Shown one piece after another: positions 45,514-55,851 of a stretch of 64,000 nt of DNA. The notes beneath the pieces are model-generated. The model worked only from the letters and a program-made list of their open reading frames with translations. It had not been told where the DNA came from and ran no database searches. The position numbers and the translations under genes are program-made. This DNA comes from Vibrio mimicus CAIM 602 (lineage in GTDB: Bacteria > Pseudomonadota > Gammaproteobacteria > Enterobacterales > Vibrionaceae), in NCBI RefSeq assembly GCF_000338875.1, contig NZ_AOMO01000099.1:1-64000 (forward strand), read 5' to 3'. The stretch's first letter is position 1, and the number at the start of each line of letters is the position of its first letter.

Positions 45514-47685
45514 TTAGAACTTCACTTGGTAGTTCAGGGTATAAGTACGGCCACGGCCTTTGTAATCGAATGCCGCAGCATCGTAGGTTGAGTAAACGAT
45601 CTGAGCACGCTGACCCCAAATGGTGGTGTAGTCGTGGTCAAATAGGTTGAGTACACCAAAACCGAGACTGCCCACTGGCAACTGGTAGTTACCAACTAAG
45701 TCAAAGATGGTGTAACCATCCAGTTTATTCTGTTTGTCATCTTTGTAGTCAAACATGGTTTGGCTCTGTAACTTAACCGCCAGATCCGCGTCATACCAAC
45801 CCGCCCAAGCACTGGCTTTTGATGTGCTGGCTTCGCCGGCAGTCATATCTTCCCAGCCGTTATCACCTTTGACTTCCGAGACCACGTAGTGGCCTGACGC
45901 ACCCAATTGAACGTTGGTGTGTACCCAGTAAGACGCCATGGCTTCAAGGCCGTAAACGCGTTTCTTATCTTCCACTTCTTCAATCAATAAGGTTTTCTTG
46001 TTGTAAGAAACGGATTTATCCGAGGTGGAATAGTAGGCTGCAGTTTGCAGGTTGAGGCTGTCTTTCTCTAAACGGTAGCCCAGCTCAAAGCTGTTGGTTT
46101 TAATGCCTGACATTTTAGAGCTGTCGACATTGATGCTGTCTTGCAGCGCCCAGTGGTTGCCGACCCGTTTATAGTTGCCTTGACCATAGTATTTCGCAGG
46201 GTCAGCCAGATCGAAACCTTGTGAGAAGTTAGCCCACACTTGCGAGTGGTTATTGAGATGATAAAGCGTGCCTAAGTTGAACAGACCCACGTTGTAGTCA
46301 GTTTCGCCTCCTGGTACAGCATCGGCAGAAGTCCCTTTACCTTCTGCAATGTTTTTCTGCTGTTGGTTGCCCACGAAATCATCGATCTTATTGACCATAT
46401 GTTGGTAACGGAAGCCACCTTCGACTGACCAGTCGTTCGTAATGTCGTAACCTGCTTGAACAAAGCCAGCGACAGAACCTACTTTAATCCCTGGGTAACG
46501 ACCAATTTGTGCGTAAGTACGGTTGATGAGGTTTCCTGAATTATTGGCAATGGTTTTGTCATACAGGGCTTGGTTATTCTCCATCTGATCTTTGTAAGCA
46601 TCAATCCCATACACCAGATTCAGTTTGTCAAAATTCTTTGCCAGAGCGGCCTTGAGTGAGATGACATCCGTGATCTGCTGGCTAGAAGACTGGGAGTAAG
46701 GGGTATAGGTTTGATCTTCTTTACGGTAGGAGGCTTCTGCAATCAGTTGGTGATTCAAGAACTCATCATTGACGTAAGACGCACTCAGCATCATGCGTTC
46801 TGTGCCGTGTTCGCGGTCTGAGTCAAAGCCGTTTCTCACGTCCACAAACTTGTTATTAACGATGTACAGGCCGTAAGGGGAGTCTTGCTGGCTATCATAG
46901 TATTGCGCCAACAGGTTGAGTTTTTGGGTTTCAGAAATATTCACACCCACAGTCGTCATCAAATCAACGGTTTGGTTGAATTGCAGAGAGCCTTGTGAAA
47001 TGTCGGGTGTGACGATATCGCCGTTGGCATCAAAGAAACCTTGGGTTTCGGTATACACCACAGAAGCGCGGGCTTGAACTTTATCGTTGCCGCCTGAGAT
47101 GGATTGGCCGACTTTGTAGTCAAAATCTTCGCTAGAATTAAAACCAGACTTTGCGCCGACGTAAGATTCAAATTCGAGCTCTTGGCTTGTCGCTTTCTTG
47201 GTGATGATGTTGATGACACCGCCCGATGCGCCCGCACCGTAGATAGACGTTGCACCAGAAAGCACCTCGATACGTTCAATGTTAAACGGGTCGATAGAAT
47301 CCATGTGGCGACTGATTTGACGCGAAGATTCGAGGGATACGCCATCGATCATCACCAGCATTTTGCGTCCACGCAGATTTTGGCCGTAGTTGGTCCGTGC
47401 GCCTGAGCTGACATCCAGTGATGGAATGGCTGATGCGAGAATCTCGCCTAACGTTTTACCACCACGATATTCTTGTTCGATCTGCTCTGAATCGATGTAC
47501 CAAACGGTTCCCGGGATATCACTGATCGCTTTCGGGGTGCGGCTTGAAACCACCACCATTTCGTCAAACAATGTTTGTTCTTCTGCTACAACGGGCGTGG
47601 TAAAGATGACACTGGCTACGGCAATTGCTGCCGCAGACAGTGACAAAGGTGTGGATGGTAGCAATTTTCCTTTTGTAGATTTCAT
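45514..47685 (-). CDS. iutA: TonB-dependent ferric aerobactin receptor
   Basis: A 723-residue outer-membrane receptor. After the signal peptide (ends VVA) comes the TonB box region (LFDEMVVVSS), a plug domain (about 30-155; RGRKMLVMIDGVSLES, VEVLSGATSIYGAGASGGVINIITK), then a 22-strand barrel ending in Phe (YQVKF). The length matches IutA. The start is the ATG with AGAGAAG upstream, beginning MKSTKGK. It is the last gene of the aerobactin operon, about 100 bases after iucD. Confidence 0.92.
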   Translation of the reverse strand: MKSTKGKLLPSTPLSLSAAAIAVASVIFTTPVVAEEQTLFDEMVVVSSRTPKAISDIPGTVWYIDSEQIEQEYRGGKTLGEILASAIPSLDVSSGARTNYGQNLRGRKMLVMIDGVSLESSRQISRHMDSIDPFNIERIEVLSGATSIYGAGASGGVINIITKKATSQELEFESYVGAKSGFNSSEDFDYKVGQSISGGNDKVQARASVVYTETQGFFDANGDIVTPDISQGSLQFNQTVDLMTTVGVNISETQKLNLLAQYYDSQQDSPYGLYIVNNKFVDVRNGFDSDREHGTERMMLSASYVNDEFLNHQLIAEASYRKEDQTYTPYSQSSSQQITDVISLKAALAKNFDKLNLVYGIDAYKDQMENNQALYDKTIANNSGNLINRTYAQIGRYPGIKVGSVAGFVQAGYDITNDWSVEGGFRYQHMVNKIDDFVGNQQQKNIAEGKGTSADAVPGGETDYNVGLFNLGTLYHLNNHSQVWANFSQGFDLADPAKYYGQGNYKRVGNHWALQDSINVDSSKMSGIKTNSFELGYRLEKDSLNLQTAAYYSTSDKSVSYNKKTLLIEEVEDKKRVYGLEAMASYWVHTNVQLGASGHYVVSEVKGDNGWEDMTAGEASTSKASAWAGWYDADLAVKLQSQTMFDYKDDKQNKLDGYTIFDLVGNYQLPVGSLGFGVLNLFDHDYTTIWGQRAQIVYSTYDAAAFDYKGRGRTYTLNYQVKF

Positions 47686-47788
47686 TTTCTTCTCTATACG
47701 TATGTAAAAATAAGCCCTTAGGCCACTTGGGTGTTCGGGGCTGATTGAAATGCCACTCACCTTTGGAGTGAGTGACAAAAAAGTGAGT

Positions 47789-49099
47789 TTAAGCGACCAA
47801 TTTTTTCGCGATGGCGCTAGGCGATAGCCAATCAATCATTCCTTTTCCGGAGTCGATATCGAAAATAGTTTGTCCCGCAAGGCGATTGATGATGCGTGCA
47901 CTGCGCCACGCCATAAGGCTAAGCTGCGGCTCGGCAATACCATGGCTATGCATCCCAGCATTCACGGCGAAGATCTTGTTACGTTGTTGTCCTTCCCACT
48001 TAAGCTCAAAATCTGGGGTCATTTGGTAGCGGTTGTGCTCATCAAGATCGAGCAGCGGCAGAATCGTGTTCAAACAGGCGGGATAGGGCGCTTCAAAGCC
48101 CGTCGCCAGAATGACGATGTCTGCTTCGTACGTTTCTAAACACTGCCCCAGTGCATTGCTGGCGGTCAGTTTGAACGCACTGCCCTGTGCACTCATTTGA
48201 GTTAAGGCGCGGTGTGGTAGCAGCCTTACCCATTTGTCTTCCTTGAGTACATCGAATCGGTGGTAAAGCTCTTGATAAATGGTTAACAAGGCTTTTTGTG
48301 TTACTCCATCCGAGGTCAGTTTCTGGTTTGCCACCTCTTTACGTTTGACGCTAGGTGACAAATGAAAGAAAGCATCCACGTAATCGGGCGCGAAAAACTC
48401 ATTGGTAAACGCGGCTTCATCGAGAGGTTGATAATTGGCGCGGCGAGATAGCCAGTCGAGTGACTTGGGTTTGCCCCATTTCTGCTGTAAAGCGTTAATG
48501 AAAATATCTGCACCGCTTTGCCCGCCACCAATGATCAGCACACGTTTGCCAGTGAAGTTTCGCTCTTGTAGCCCAACGTCTGCGGCGTGGAATACGCGCT
48601 CACCAAGGTGTGCTTTGGTGCATTCGGGTACTGAAGGAACTTTGCCTGTGCCAATGCAGAGATTTTTCGCTTGGTAAGTGCCTTGATTGGTGTGCAGCGT
48701 GAATGCCTCACCGGTGTATTCCACCTGTTCAACTCGGGTTGAAAACTGAACGTTATCCAACTGATGAGCTACCCATGCGAGATAGTCAGAAAACTCGTGA
48801 CGGCTGATGCATTTGAGCTCAGCAGACAAGAAACGATAAAACTTTTTGTTCTTCACCAGATAAGAGATGAAGGAGTAGCGACTTTCTGGATTCACCGCGC
48901 TCACCAAGTCCTTCAAAAACATGGTTTGCATGTGGGTGTTATCAAGCAGTAATCCCGGGTGCCAAGAAAAATGGTCACGGCTTTCAAAAAAGCGTGCGGA
49001 AATTTGCGGTTTGTCCGCCAGTAGGGCAGCAATGCTAAGGTTAAATGGACCGACGCCGACACCGGCGAAATCAAGTTTGGCGTTGTTAGTGTGTTCCAT
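47789..49099 (-). CDS. iucD: L-lysine N6-monooxygenase (aerobactin)
   Basis: A 436-residue flavoprotein catalysing N6-hydroxylation of lysine, the first aerobactin step. It shows the FAD motif GVGVGPFNLSIAALLA near residue 13, the NADPH motif IGGGQSGADIF near 192, and the C-terminal ATGFEAPYP segment. AAAAGGATT lies before ATG. It lies between iucC and iutA. Confidence 0.95.
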   Translation of the reverse strand: MEHTNNAKLDFAGVGVGPFNLSIAALLADKPQISARFFESRDHFSWHPGLLLDNTHMQTMFLKDLVSAVNPESRYSFISYLVKNKKFYRFLSAELKCISRHEFSDYLAWVAHQLDNVQFSTRVEQVEYTGEAFTLHTNQGTYQAKNLCIGTGKVPSVPECTKAHLGERVFHAADVGLQERNFTGKRVLIIGGGQSGADIFINALQQKWGKPKSLDWLSRRANYQPLDEAAFTNEFFAPDYVDAFFHLSPSVKRKEVANQKLTSDGVTQKALLTIYQELYHRFDVLKEDKWVRLLPHRALTQMSAQGSAFKLTASNALGQCLETYEADIVILATGFEAPYPACLNTILPLLDLDEHNRYQMTPDFELKWEGQQRNKIFAVNAGMHSHGIAEPQLSLMAWRSARIINRLAGQTIFDIDSGKGMIDWLSPSAIAKKLVA

Positions 49100-49165
49100 A
49101 AGAGCAATCCTTTTCTTTGGGTAATGTCGGCTTCGTTAACACTAAAATTATGGTTATGTGGTTAG

Positions 49166-50935
49166 TTAGCCTTGGTGTTCCAGTGCTTTGGTCAATGGGT
49201 TGTTGAGCATGTCATCCATGTCAGGCAGCATCCTTGATGCGCTGGCATCTGTGCTGTGGCGAAACTTGGCTAAGTTCAGCCCGATCCGTAAAATTTTCGT
49301 CTTAAACAGGTCGAACTGTTCAAACCTTGGTTGGTACTCACGATGGGCGGCCATGTAAGCTTTCAGTCGGTCACCGAGCAGGCGGTAAAATTGCGGCTCG
49401 GAGAAGCCCAATTTGGCCACTAAGGGCGAAATAAAACGTAACGTGGTAACAAAGTGCCCGGTTTGTAAGTCATGAATAATCAGGTGTTCTGGCAGGCGAG
49501 CGGTGACTTTTTTCACGCTGTCATCCAGTGAAGCCTGTTCTGGATACTCACTGCTCACTAAGCGCATATCGCCTTGGAAATCCTTGAGTAGAATGCGTTT
49601 CGGGGCGTGGTTCTCCAGCACTAAAGTGACGTTCTGCCCATGCGCAATCAGCGAGACACCGTATTTGCACAGCAGGTGGTAATATGGAATGACCACCGCA
49701 TCAAACAGTTTGCTGAGCCAAGCTTCGAGGGTTAACCCAGAGGTTTGGACGTATTCCGCAATCAGTGGTTGACCTTGATTGTCACTTTCCATCAGTGCCG
49801 CCATTAAGATGGCGCGTTCACCGGCTTTTAATTTGGAAGCCGCCGATTCACGCCAAATCACACCGAGCAGTTCGTGGTAGCGGTATGGAGCATTAGGCAG
49901 CAGAGCGTAGTCCGCTTGGGCGGCGAAGGCGGCTGCGGGTTCTTGCAACACTTCGGCCTGTTTCGCGATCAGCAGGGGATCAGATTTAAACACCTGATCG
50001 ATCCAGTCAGAAGCCGTAGGGCCGGCCAAAATGTAGCGCCCCGGAATCCCTCGGTAGCAGGAGGTATTCATTACCGTGAGCGGCAACTTGATGTCGTAAC
50101 TCGCAGGACGAGTGACATTACTTAAGGTGCGCAGTGACAGTTGAGGCAAGAAGTGATCGCCAAACTCGCCTAAATACACCAACTGCTTAGTCGCGATTTC
50201 ACGTACAAACAGCAGGGCAAGTTTATTGCTCCATTGCCAAGGATGAACCGGAACATAACGATAATCATGAAGTTCAAGCTGATAGGAAGCCAACAAACAG
50301 TCCATCTGCTTGATTTCATCGGGCGTGATGGCGCTTTGCAGTAAGGCTTGCCATGTGACTTCATCGTTGGTGGCGAGCTGCAAAATCGAGTGATGAACCG
50401 CGACCCAACCCAGTTGGAAAGCGCGTTCCGCTTCTGGTGCATACAGCTGCAAATCATCACTGCCCCAACCGCGGCGGCCTTTATTGAACACAAATTTCGG
50501 ATGTCCATCAAAGTAGGTTTGCTGCTGCTCGCACGGCAGCATGGCCAGATCTCGCGCCGTCATGGCTTGCTTGCGCTGCATCAGCTTGCAATCACCGAGT
50601 AAGGTGGCATTGAGATCTTCGAGATGTTCGGCGAAGGCGTCATCCGGCATCTTGAGCAGAGGTTGCAGATCGCGCATCAATAGCGCGGCGGAAATCGGCT
50701 GCTCCGTCTCGATTTCGGCATGGCGAGTAATTGAAGTCGGGTCAATCATGACCTGCCCCCAAATATTCTCTTCGCCAGCAAAGCAATAACGTGTGCCATT
50801 TTCTAAGTTGAGGTGATAACCCTGTGCGGTTGGCTCAAATTGAAACGCTTGCTCATAAGCGAACTCACTGAGGATTTTGCCCACCATCTTCTGATTGGCG
50901 ACTGCCCAGTAACGATGTAGCGCTAACTGATCCAT
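49166..50935 (-). CDS. iucC: Aerobactin synthase (IucC)
   Basis: A 589-residue NIS-type synthetase joining N6-acetyl-N6-hydroxylysine to the IucA product to finish aerobactin. The IucA/IucC fold is seen in GHPKFVFNKGRRG, VPVHPWQW, NTSCYRGIPGRYI and the C-terminal FhuF-like/AlcB region with ILLKDFQGDMRLV. The ATG at 50935 overlaps the iucB stop (TAATG); GGAG is eight bases upstream of it. An ATG two codons earlier exists but is too near that site. Confidence 0.94.
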   Translation of the reverse strand: MDQLALHRYWAVANQKMVGKILSEFAYEQAFQFEPTAQGYHLNLENGTRYCFAGEENIWGQVMIDPTSITRHAEIETEQPISAALLMRDLQPLLKMPDDAFAEHLEDLNATLLGDCKLMQRKQAMTARDLAMLPCEQQQTYFDGHPKFVFNKGRRGWGSDDLQLYAPEAERAFQLGWVAVHHSILQLATNDEVTWQALLQSAITPDEIKQMDCLLASYQLELHDYRYVPVHPWQWSNKLALLFVREIATKQLVYLGEFGDHFLPQLSLRTLSNVTRPASYDIKLPLTVMNTSCYRGIPGRYILAGPTASDWIDQVFKSDPLLIAKQAEVLQEPAAAFAAQADYALLPNAPYRYHELLGVIWRESAASKLKAGERAILMAALMESDNQGQPLIAEYVQTSGLTLEAWLSKLFDAVVIPYYHLLCKYGVSLIAHGQNVTLVLENHAPKRILLKDFQGDMRLVSSEYPEQASLDDSVKKVTARLPEHLIIHDLQTGHFVTTLRFISPLVAKLGFSEPQFYRLLGDRLKAYMAAHREYQPRFEQFDLFKTKILRIGLNLAKFRHSTDASASRMLPDMDDMLNNPLTKALEHQG

Positions 50936-51852
50936 TACCATCGCTCCGCAAAAAATTGCTCACGATTTAGCATCAACAATGCCGAGCGTTTATGGGGGAA
51001 GTTGAACTCAAAACACTTGCGGTAACCCAGTGGCAAGATGCGATTAAATAAGCGTTCATTGTCAGAACGAGGCTCAAGCACAACGCGGTTGGTGCGAACA
51101 TCGTCAATAAACAAGTAGTGGCTGATGGCGCACATCCAAGCGTTGAAAAATTTAGGGCCGCGGAAGGCTTGCTCGCCGACAAGCAAATGGATACCACGGT
51201 CATAATTCTCTACTGCGTAGTATGGGCTGAGTCGATCTTCAGCAACCCAATAGGCTTCCACATAACCAAACGGTTCACCGTTAAATTCGCCAATCAGCGG
51301 GATGATGTGTGGATCAGCAAGGCGCTGCTCAAGAAATTCGGCGAGTTTTTCTTCACTCCATGCTTGTTCCCAAAAGTGCGCCACGCGAGGGTCGTTCATC
51401 CAGCGTGTGAAGCGTTGCAGATCTTTATCCAGCTCAATCACTCGGAAACTGACGTTCAACTCGGTATCAAAATCATACCTTTGGTACACCTGGCCTTGCG
51501 GCATAGGCGGACGTAAAGGGTGATGGCGGTATTGGTTGTTGGATTGAATAAGCTGCAGTGGGAAATTGCTTGACGGTTTGTGTTGGTGCCAAGCGAGTGG
51601 CAATTGGTAAAAAGCGCAGCGAGATACCTTTTGATCAATCAAAGGTAAGAGTTGCTCAATCCAGGTTTGAATCTCAGGGTCACGAGCCACCACTTTCAGC
51701 GCATCAATCTGTTTATCTTGGCTGAACAACTGGTCAATTTCGCGCACGAGTTGCGGGGCAATTTCAGAGCAAACCAAATCACTGGCGTGCAGGGTCAATT
51801 CAATAACCGGTTGAGGATCGGTGCTAAAAATGAAGGTATTAAACTTAGACAT
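50935..51852 (-). CDS. iucB: N6-hydroxylysine O-acetyltransferase (IucB)
   Basis: A 305-residue GNAT-type acetyltransferase that acetylates hydroxylysine. The C-terminal half (about 130-300) has RFTRWMNDPRVAHFWEQAW, EPFGYVEAYW and HLLVGEQAFRGP, which are typical for siderophore acetylases. The start is ATG at 51852, preceded by GAGGAAATTG and overlapping the iucA stop. Confidence 0.93.
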   Translation of the reverse strand: MSKFNTFIFSTDPQPVIELTLHASDLVCSEIAPQLVREIDQLFSQDKQIDALKVVARDPEIQTWIEQLLPLIDQKVSRCAFYQLPLAWHQHKPSSNFPLQLIQSNNQYRHHPLRPPMPQGQVYQRYDFDTELNVSFRVIELDKDLQRFTRWMNDPRVAHFWEQAWSEEKLAEFLEQRLADPHIIPLIGEFNGEPFGYVEAYWVAEDRLSPYYAVENYDRGIHLLVGEQAFRGPKFFNAWMCAISHYLFIDDVRTNRVVLEPRSDNERLFNRILPLGYRKCFEFNFPHKRSALLMLNREQFFAERW

Positions 51853-53641
51853 GAGCAATTTCCTCAACACGAGCCAGAGGGTTAGGTAAATCGAAATAGA
51901 TCACAGCCGGATCGGGAATGGAGTTTTCATTAAAGTTTTGTAAGTAACAGAAAAAGTTACCTTTACAGCACAGCGCCTCACTGGTCAGTACATAGCGCAG
52001 GCAGAGATCATCCTTCACCCCGCTTTGCAGCAGCGCGTTAAGGTTGTGATACAGAATCTCGATGAGCTCACTCTCTTCCACATCCAAATTCGCGCAGATC
52101 GCAGAAATCAGATTGAAGGTGGAGTTGATGATGAGGTAGTAAGCGAAGTAGCGGCGTACTTTGTCTTGGTTCCAGTAGTTTTCGAGCGCTTCTTTTTGAT
52201 CGCCAAGTTGTTCGCCAAACAGCTTAAATGCCAAATCGGTATAGCCAGTGCCTTGGCAGTCGCGATAGTACATACCCACTGGGAAGCCTTGCTCTAACTG
52301 CATGACGATATTTTGCTGGTGGGCTAAAAACACAATCCCAAAATTGGCCTGCAAGTGGAACAAAGGTACAACGGCATGGCGGCAATAAGCATCAAACCAT
52401 AGGCTGGCTGCTTGGTGCGAAGAAAGGTGTTGTTGTGTGGCGTAATGCTGAATGCGTGCCGCCACAAGGCTACTGCCACCATATGGGTTTTGTTGGGTGA
52501 GCGTTGCCAATACCACGGCTTCTTCTGCCGGATAATCCATCAATGGATTGTCTCGAAATGCCACAAGACTCTCGTCAATGATTTTGCCATTCAGATCTTT
52601 CAGTCCGATATAGGCAGGTTCTTGCATCAACTGGAAACCTCGTCTGTTACCGAGCTGTTGTGCCAGTTGTGGGTGCTGGAACAGATCATTGAGTCGTGTT
52701 CCGCGAATCACTTCTTTCAGTGACAGGTTACGGATGGAATTGGTGAGTTTGACACTGAGCGAGAACTTGAGCATGTAAGGCAAACCCGGCGCGTAAAGTG
52801 AGCGCGTGGACGAGGTTGGATACCAAGTTGCACCGAGTTGACCTAGATTCTGGATTTGCTTGGTGGCGATGTAGCCTTTTATTGATGGGTTCTCTGCCAT
52901 TACATGCCATTGCCATGGATGTACGGGAAGCAGCCCATGACCTTGTTGCTGCGCACCCTGCAAAGCTTCAACTAATTTGGGATCGTGCGCGACGAGTGCT
53001 TCAAATCGCTGGTTGAAATGAATGTCAGCAGAGCTACCGCTAGTGAGAAGTGATTGTTCGACGCTCAGCCAGAAGAGTTTGAATTGACCACCGAGTTCGG
53101 GTGAGTAGAGCTTGGCATCGCTCAAACTAAATTGTTCACGGCTTTTGGGGGCAGGGTGGAAAGAGTGGCCGATCAATAACCCCTGTTCTGCGGTTTTAAA
53201 ATCCAGTTGTTCGGTAAATAACTGCTCTTGATAGGGAGAGTGTTCGATGGCCTGTTCAGTGTTGCGATGACTTTCTAGAACTCGTTTAGTGAAAATGGCT
53301 TTTTGCGCTTCGCTGACGATGCCGACGAGTGCAGGCTCGTTAACTATGTGTTCAATGAGCTGCTCGACACTCAGCGTTTTAATGCTGTCTTGCGTATGCA
53401 AAAGAGCAGGTAGGCAATATTCATGGCTCCCAAGGGAAGAAAAATAACTGAGAGGGATATTAATGAAGTCTGAGTTTGCCAGAGGGAGTCGATAAACACG
53501 TTTTCCATCTTCACCACAAAGTAGTTGGACTGATTGACTCTCACGGGCTAATGAATTGAGAAAACACGCGATAGAAGGTTCATTTGTGTTGGCCCAATCG
53601 TTTGATTTTTCGAGGTTAATCCGCTCGTTGTTGCGATGCAT
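51845..53641 (-). CDS. iucA: Aerobactin synthetase first condensation (IucA)
   Basis: A 598-residue NIS synthetase adding the first acetyl-hydroxylysine to citrate. It shares the IucA/IucC fold with its neighbour: GHSFHPAPKSREQ, LLPVHPWQWHV, STRSLYAPGLPYMLKFSLSVKLTNSIR, and YRDCQGTGY. The ATG at 53641 is preferred to the TTG nine codons upstream. It is the first gene of the operon, behind the Fur box at 53682. Confidence 0.93.
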   Translation of the reverse strand: MHRNNERINLEKSNDWANTNEPSIACFLNSLARESQSVQLLCGEDGKRVYRLPLANSDFINIPLSYFSSLGSHEYCLPALLHTQDSIKTLSVEQLIEHIVNEPALVGIVSEAQKAIFTKRVLESHRNTEQAIEHSPYQEQLFTEQLDFKTAEQGLLIGHSFHPAPKSREQFSLSDAKLYSPELGGQFKLFWLSVEQSLLTSGSSADIHFNQRFEALVAHDPKLVEALQGAQQQGHGLLPVHPWQWHVMAENPSIKGYIATKQIQNLGQLGATWYPTSSTRSLYAPGLPYMLKFSLSVKLTNSIRNLSLKEVIRGTRLNDLFQHPQLAQQLGNRRGFQLMQEPAYIGLKDLNGKIIDESLVAFRDNPLMDYPAEEAVVLATLTQQNPYGGSSLVAARIQHYATQQHLSSHQAASLWFDAYCRHAVVPLFHLQANFGIVFLAHQQNIVMQLEQGFPVGMYYRDCQGTGYTDLAFKLFGEQLGDQKEALENYWNQDKVRRYFAYYLIINSTFNLISAICANLDVEESELIEILYHNLNALLQSGVKDDLCLRYVLTSEALCCKGNFFCYLQNFNENSIPDPAVIYFDLPNPLARVEEIAHV

Positions 53642-53681
53642 TCCGTTTCTCGCCGTCTTATTAATCAAAATGTAGAGTAAT

Positions 53682-53700
53682 GCTAATTATTATCATTTGC
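53682..53700 (-). promoter_or_regulatory. Fur box of the iucABCD-iutA operon
   Basis: On the minus strand GCAAATGATAATAATTAGC matches the 19-bp Fur consensus at 15 of 19 positions by my count. It lies 41 bases upstream of the iucA start and downstream of a TTGATC -35-like element, so iron-loaded Fur would repress the operon. The rest of the 212-base gap to 53854 shows no gene. Confidence 0.8.
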
Positions 53701-53853
53701 ATGATCAATAGGTTTTTGTAGATTTGTGCGAATTTTTTGTTAAAAAAGTAATTGAATAATTAAATCAATTCGTTAGATGTGTGTTGAGAAGGCAGGTAAT
53801 GAGGAAATAGCAGAGAAGGCTAACAGCGTAGCCTTCTAGAAGATCGCATACGG

Positions 53854-55851
53854 TTAACGTCTCATCAGATACAGGAAGTACCCCCCACCGATGAGCGAAG
53901 CGAGCAGGCCAGCCGGGAATTGCCAAGGGAACCAGAGATTACGTCCAACCCAGTCCGCCAGCACCATCACGATTGCGCCGAGCAAAGCGGCGGTAAGCAT
54001 TTGTGCACGCGGTTGGTATTGGTGCAGCGAACGTGCCATATGGGGTGCCAGTAAGCCGATAAAACTTAAAGGGCCAATCACTATGGTGCAGAGTGTGGTG
54101 AGGGCAGCAACAAGCAGCAGCAAGACTAAGCGAACTCGAGTGGCGTTCATGCCAAGGCTTCTGGCGGTCACTTCACCCAACTCGATAATCGCAACCCATC
54201 GTTCGAGCAACAGTGCCACGCTAGCGACTAGCCCAACACCTATTGCCAGTAAATAGATATCGGTGGTGGCAACCAGATAGGTGGAGCCCGAAAGCCAAGT
54301 GAGCAGTGCTGTGGCGTTGTCATTTCCTGAACTCATCACAACACGCAGCAGGGAATCCAGCCCCGCGCTCAAGGCTATCCCCGTCAATAAGGTTTGGTTT
54401 GGTGCAAAATTATGTTTGCGTCCGATAAGCCAAATCAAAGAAGTGACTGTCAGCGCGCCTAATGTCCCTAACAGCATCTGTTCATCACGTTCAATCGCGA
54501 TACCGAATGTACTGCCGAGCACAATGGCCAGTGCAGCTCCGGAGCTAAGCCCGAGTACTTCTGGGCTTGCCATAGGATTATTGGACAGGCGTTGAATGAG
54601 GGTACCCGCTAATGCCAGCCCTATTCCCGCAAGGAGTGCGGTGAGCACACGGGGAGCGCGAAGCTCCAACAGTGTTGGATTAAGAGTTAGGCTCCAGCCC
54701 GTTTGCCCTTGCCCGAACACTAATGCGCACAGGGTTACTACGCTAAGTAGGCTCAGCATAATGAAGAAAACTCGCGCGGTACTGACTTTTCGATAATGCT
54801 CAACCGGCCCTTCGCGAGCCCGAAGCTCGGAAAGAAGTTTAGTGTGTTGTAGTAGCCACAACAGGAAAGGCGCACCGAGTAAGGCCGTCATCGCGCCAGT
54901 GGGCAGCAGTTCTCCCCCCACGCCAGAGAAAGGTTGAATGGCTAAATCGACAACCAACAGCATCAGTGCGCCAATCACGCCACTACTCAGCAATTGGGCG
55001 GTGAGTTGCCGGATGCCGAGCAATCGTGCGATGGCTGGAGCGACGATTCCAATAAAACCGATCAAGCCCACTTCACTGACCACTGCCGCGGTAATGAATA
55101 TCGCCAACCCAAGACAGAGTAGTTTGATCTGCTTGATGTTGACTCCCAAAGAGGATGCAACGCCATCCCCAAATTGCAGCGCGGACAGAGGGCGTTGCAG
55201 CATCAGTAATAGTAGTGTTGGGAGAGTGATTAAAGGCAGTAGAACTTGCGTGCTATTCCAGCCATTTTGGTTGAGTGCTCCCGCTCCCCAAACAAAAACA
55301 CTGGTGAGTTTTTGCTCGTGCAGCATCAGCAGCATAGTATTGAGTGAGCCAAAGAAGAGGCTAACTACCATACCCGCTAAGATCATGTGCAGTGGAGCAA
55401 AACCACGGCTGGCACTGAGCAAAAACACCAGCCCAGTTGCGAAGCAGCCACCTAAAAATGCAGGTATGAAGTTAGGTATCGCCAACCCCGTTGGAAGCAG
55501 CAGCAAACTCAGTACCATGCCGAGTTCTGCCCCCGTGGCCACACCCAGCGTGGTTGGTGACGCTATCGGGTTACGCAGTACAAACTGCATGACACAACCT
55601 GCTACTGCGAGGGCAAAGCCACACAGCAGCGCAACACAAAGCCGTGGTAGATAAGTCAGGTAGGTGATCACATGCTGATAATTGCTCTGGTCAAAGTGCC
55701 ACACGGTATCCCAAATGAGACTAATACCTTGCGAATAAGGTGCTGTCGTCTGCAGCAACACGGCAATCAGACAGAAAACCATAACCAAGAGCAGAGTGCT
55801 TGTCGGGAGTTTCATTTTGTTGGGGTGGGGAAGGCTCACAGTATTCATCAT
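53854..55851 (-). CDS. FhuB-type fused permease of the aerobactin importer
   Basis: A 665-residue inner-membrane permease made of two tandem FecCD-type halves (about 1-330 and 340-665). Each half has GLALAVAGC/GLALAGT near its start, PMASPEVLGLSSGA or PIASPTTLGVATGA, and GLIGFIGIVAPAIAR / GPLSFIGLLAPHMAR, the ABC-ATPase contact. The double length is the FhuB hallmark. Its start overlaps the fhuD-like stop (ATGA). I recall that this transporter was called matB in V. mimicus; that name is from memory. Confidence 0.9.
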   Translation of the reverse strand: MMNTVSLPHPNKMKLPTSTLLLVMVFCLIAVLLQTTAPYSQGISLIWDTVWHFDQSNYQHVITYLTYLPRLCVALLCGFALAVAGCVMQFVLRNPIASPTTLGVATGAELGMVLSLLLLPTGLAIPNFIPAFLGGCFATGLVFLLSASRGFAPLHMILAGMVVSLFFGSLNTMLLMLHEQKLTSVFVWGAGALNQNGWNSTQVLLPLITLPTLLLLMLQRPLSALQFGDGVASSLGVNIKQIKLLCLGLAIFITAAVVSEVGLIGFIGIVAPAIARLLGIRQLTAQLLSSGVIGALMLLVVDLAIQPFSGVGGELLPTGAMTALLGAPFLLWLLQHTKLLSELRAREGPVEHYRKVSTARVFFIMLSLLSVVTLCALVFGQGQTGWSLTLNPTLLELRAPRVLTALLAGIGLALAGTLIQRLSNNPMASPEVLGLSSGAALAIVLGSTFGIAIERDEQMLLGTLGALTVTSLIWLIGRKHNFAPNQTLLTGIALSAGLDSLLRVVMSSGNDNATALLTWLSGSTYLVATTDIYLLAIGVGLVASVALLLERWVAIIELGEVTARSLGMNATRVRLVLLLLVAALTTLCTIVIGPLSFIGLLAPHMARSLHQYQPRAQMLTAALLGAIVMVLADWVGRNLWFPWQFPAGLLASLIGGGYFLYLMRR

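Noticed and set aside
47754..47774. Hairpin CACTCAC / GTGAGTG between iucD and iutA as a terminator
   Set aside because: There is no T-tract on the transcribed strand; iutA is probably read through.
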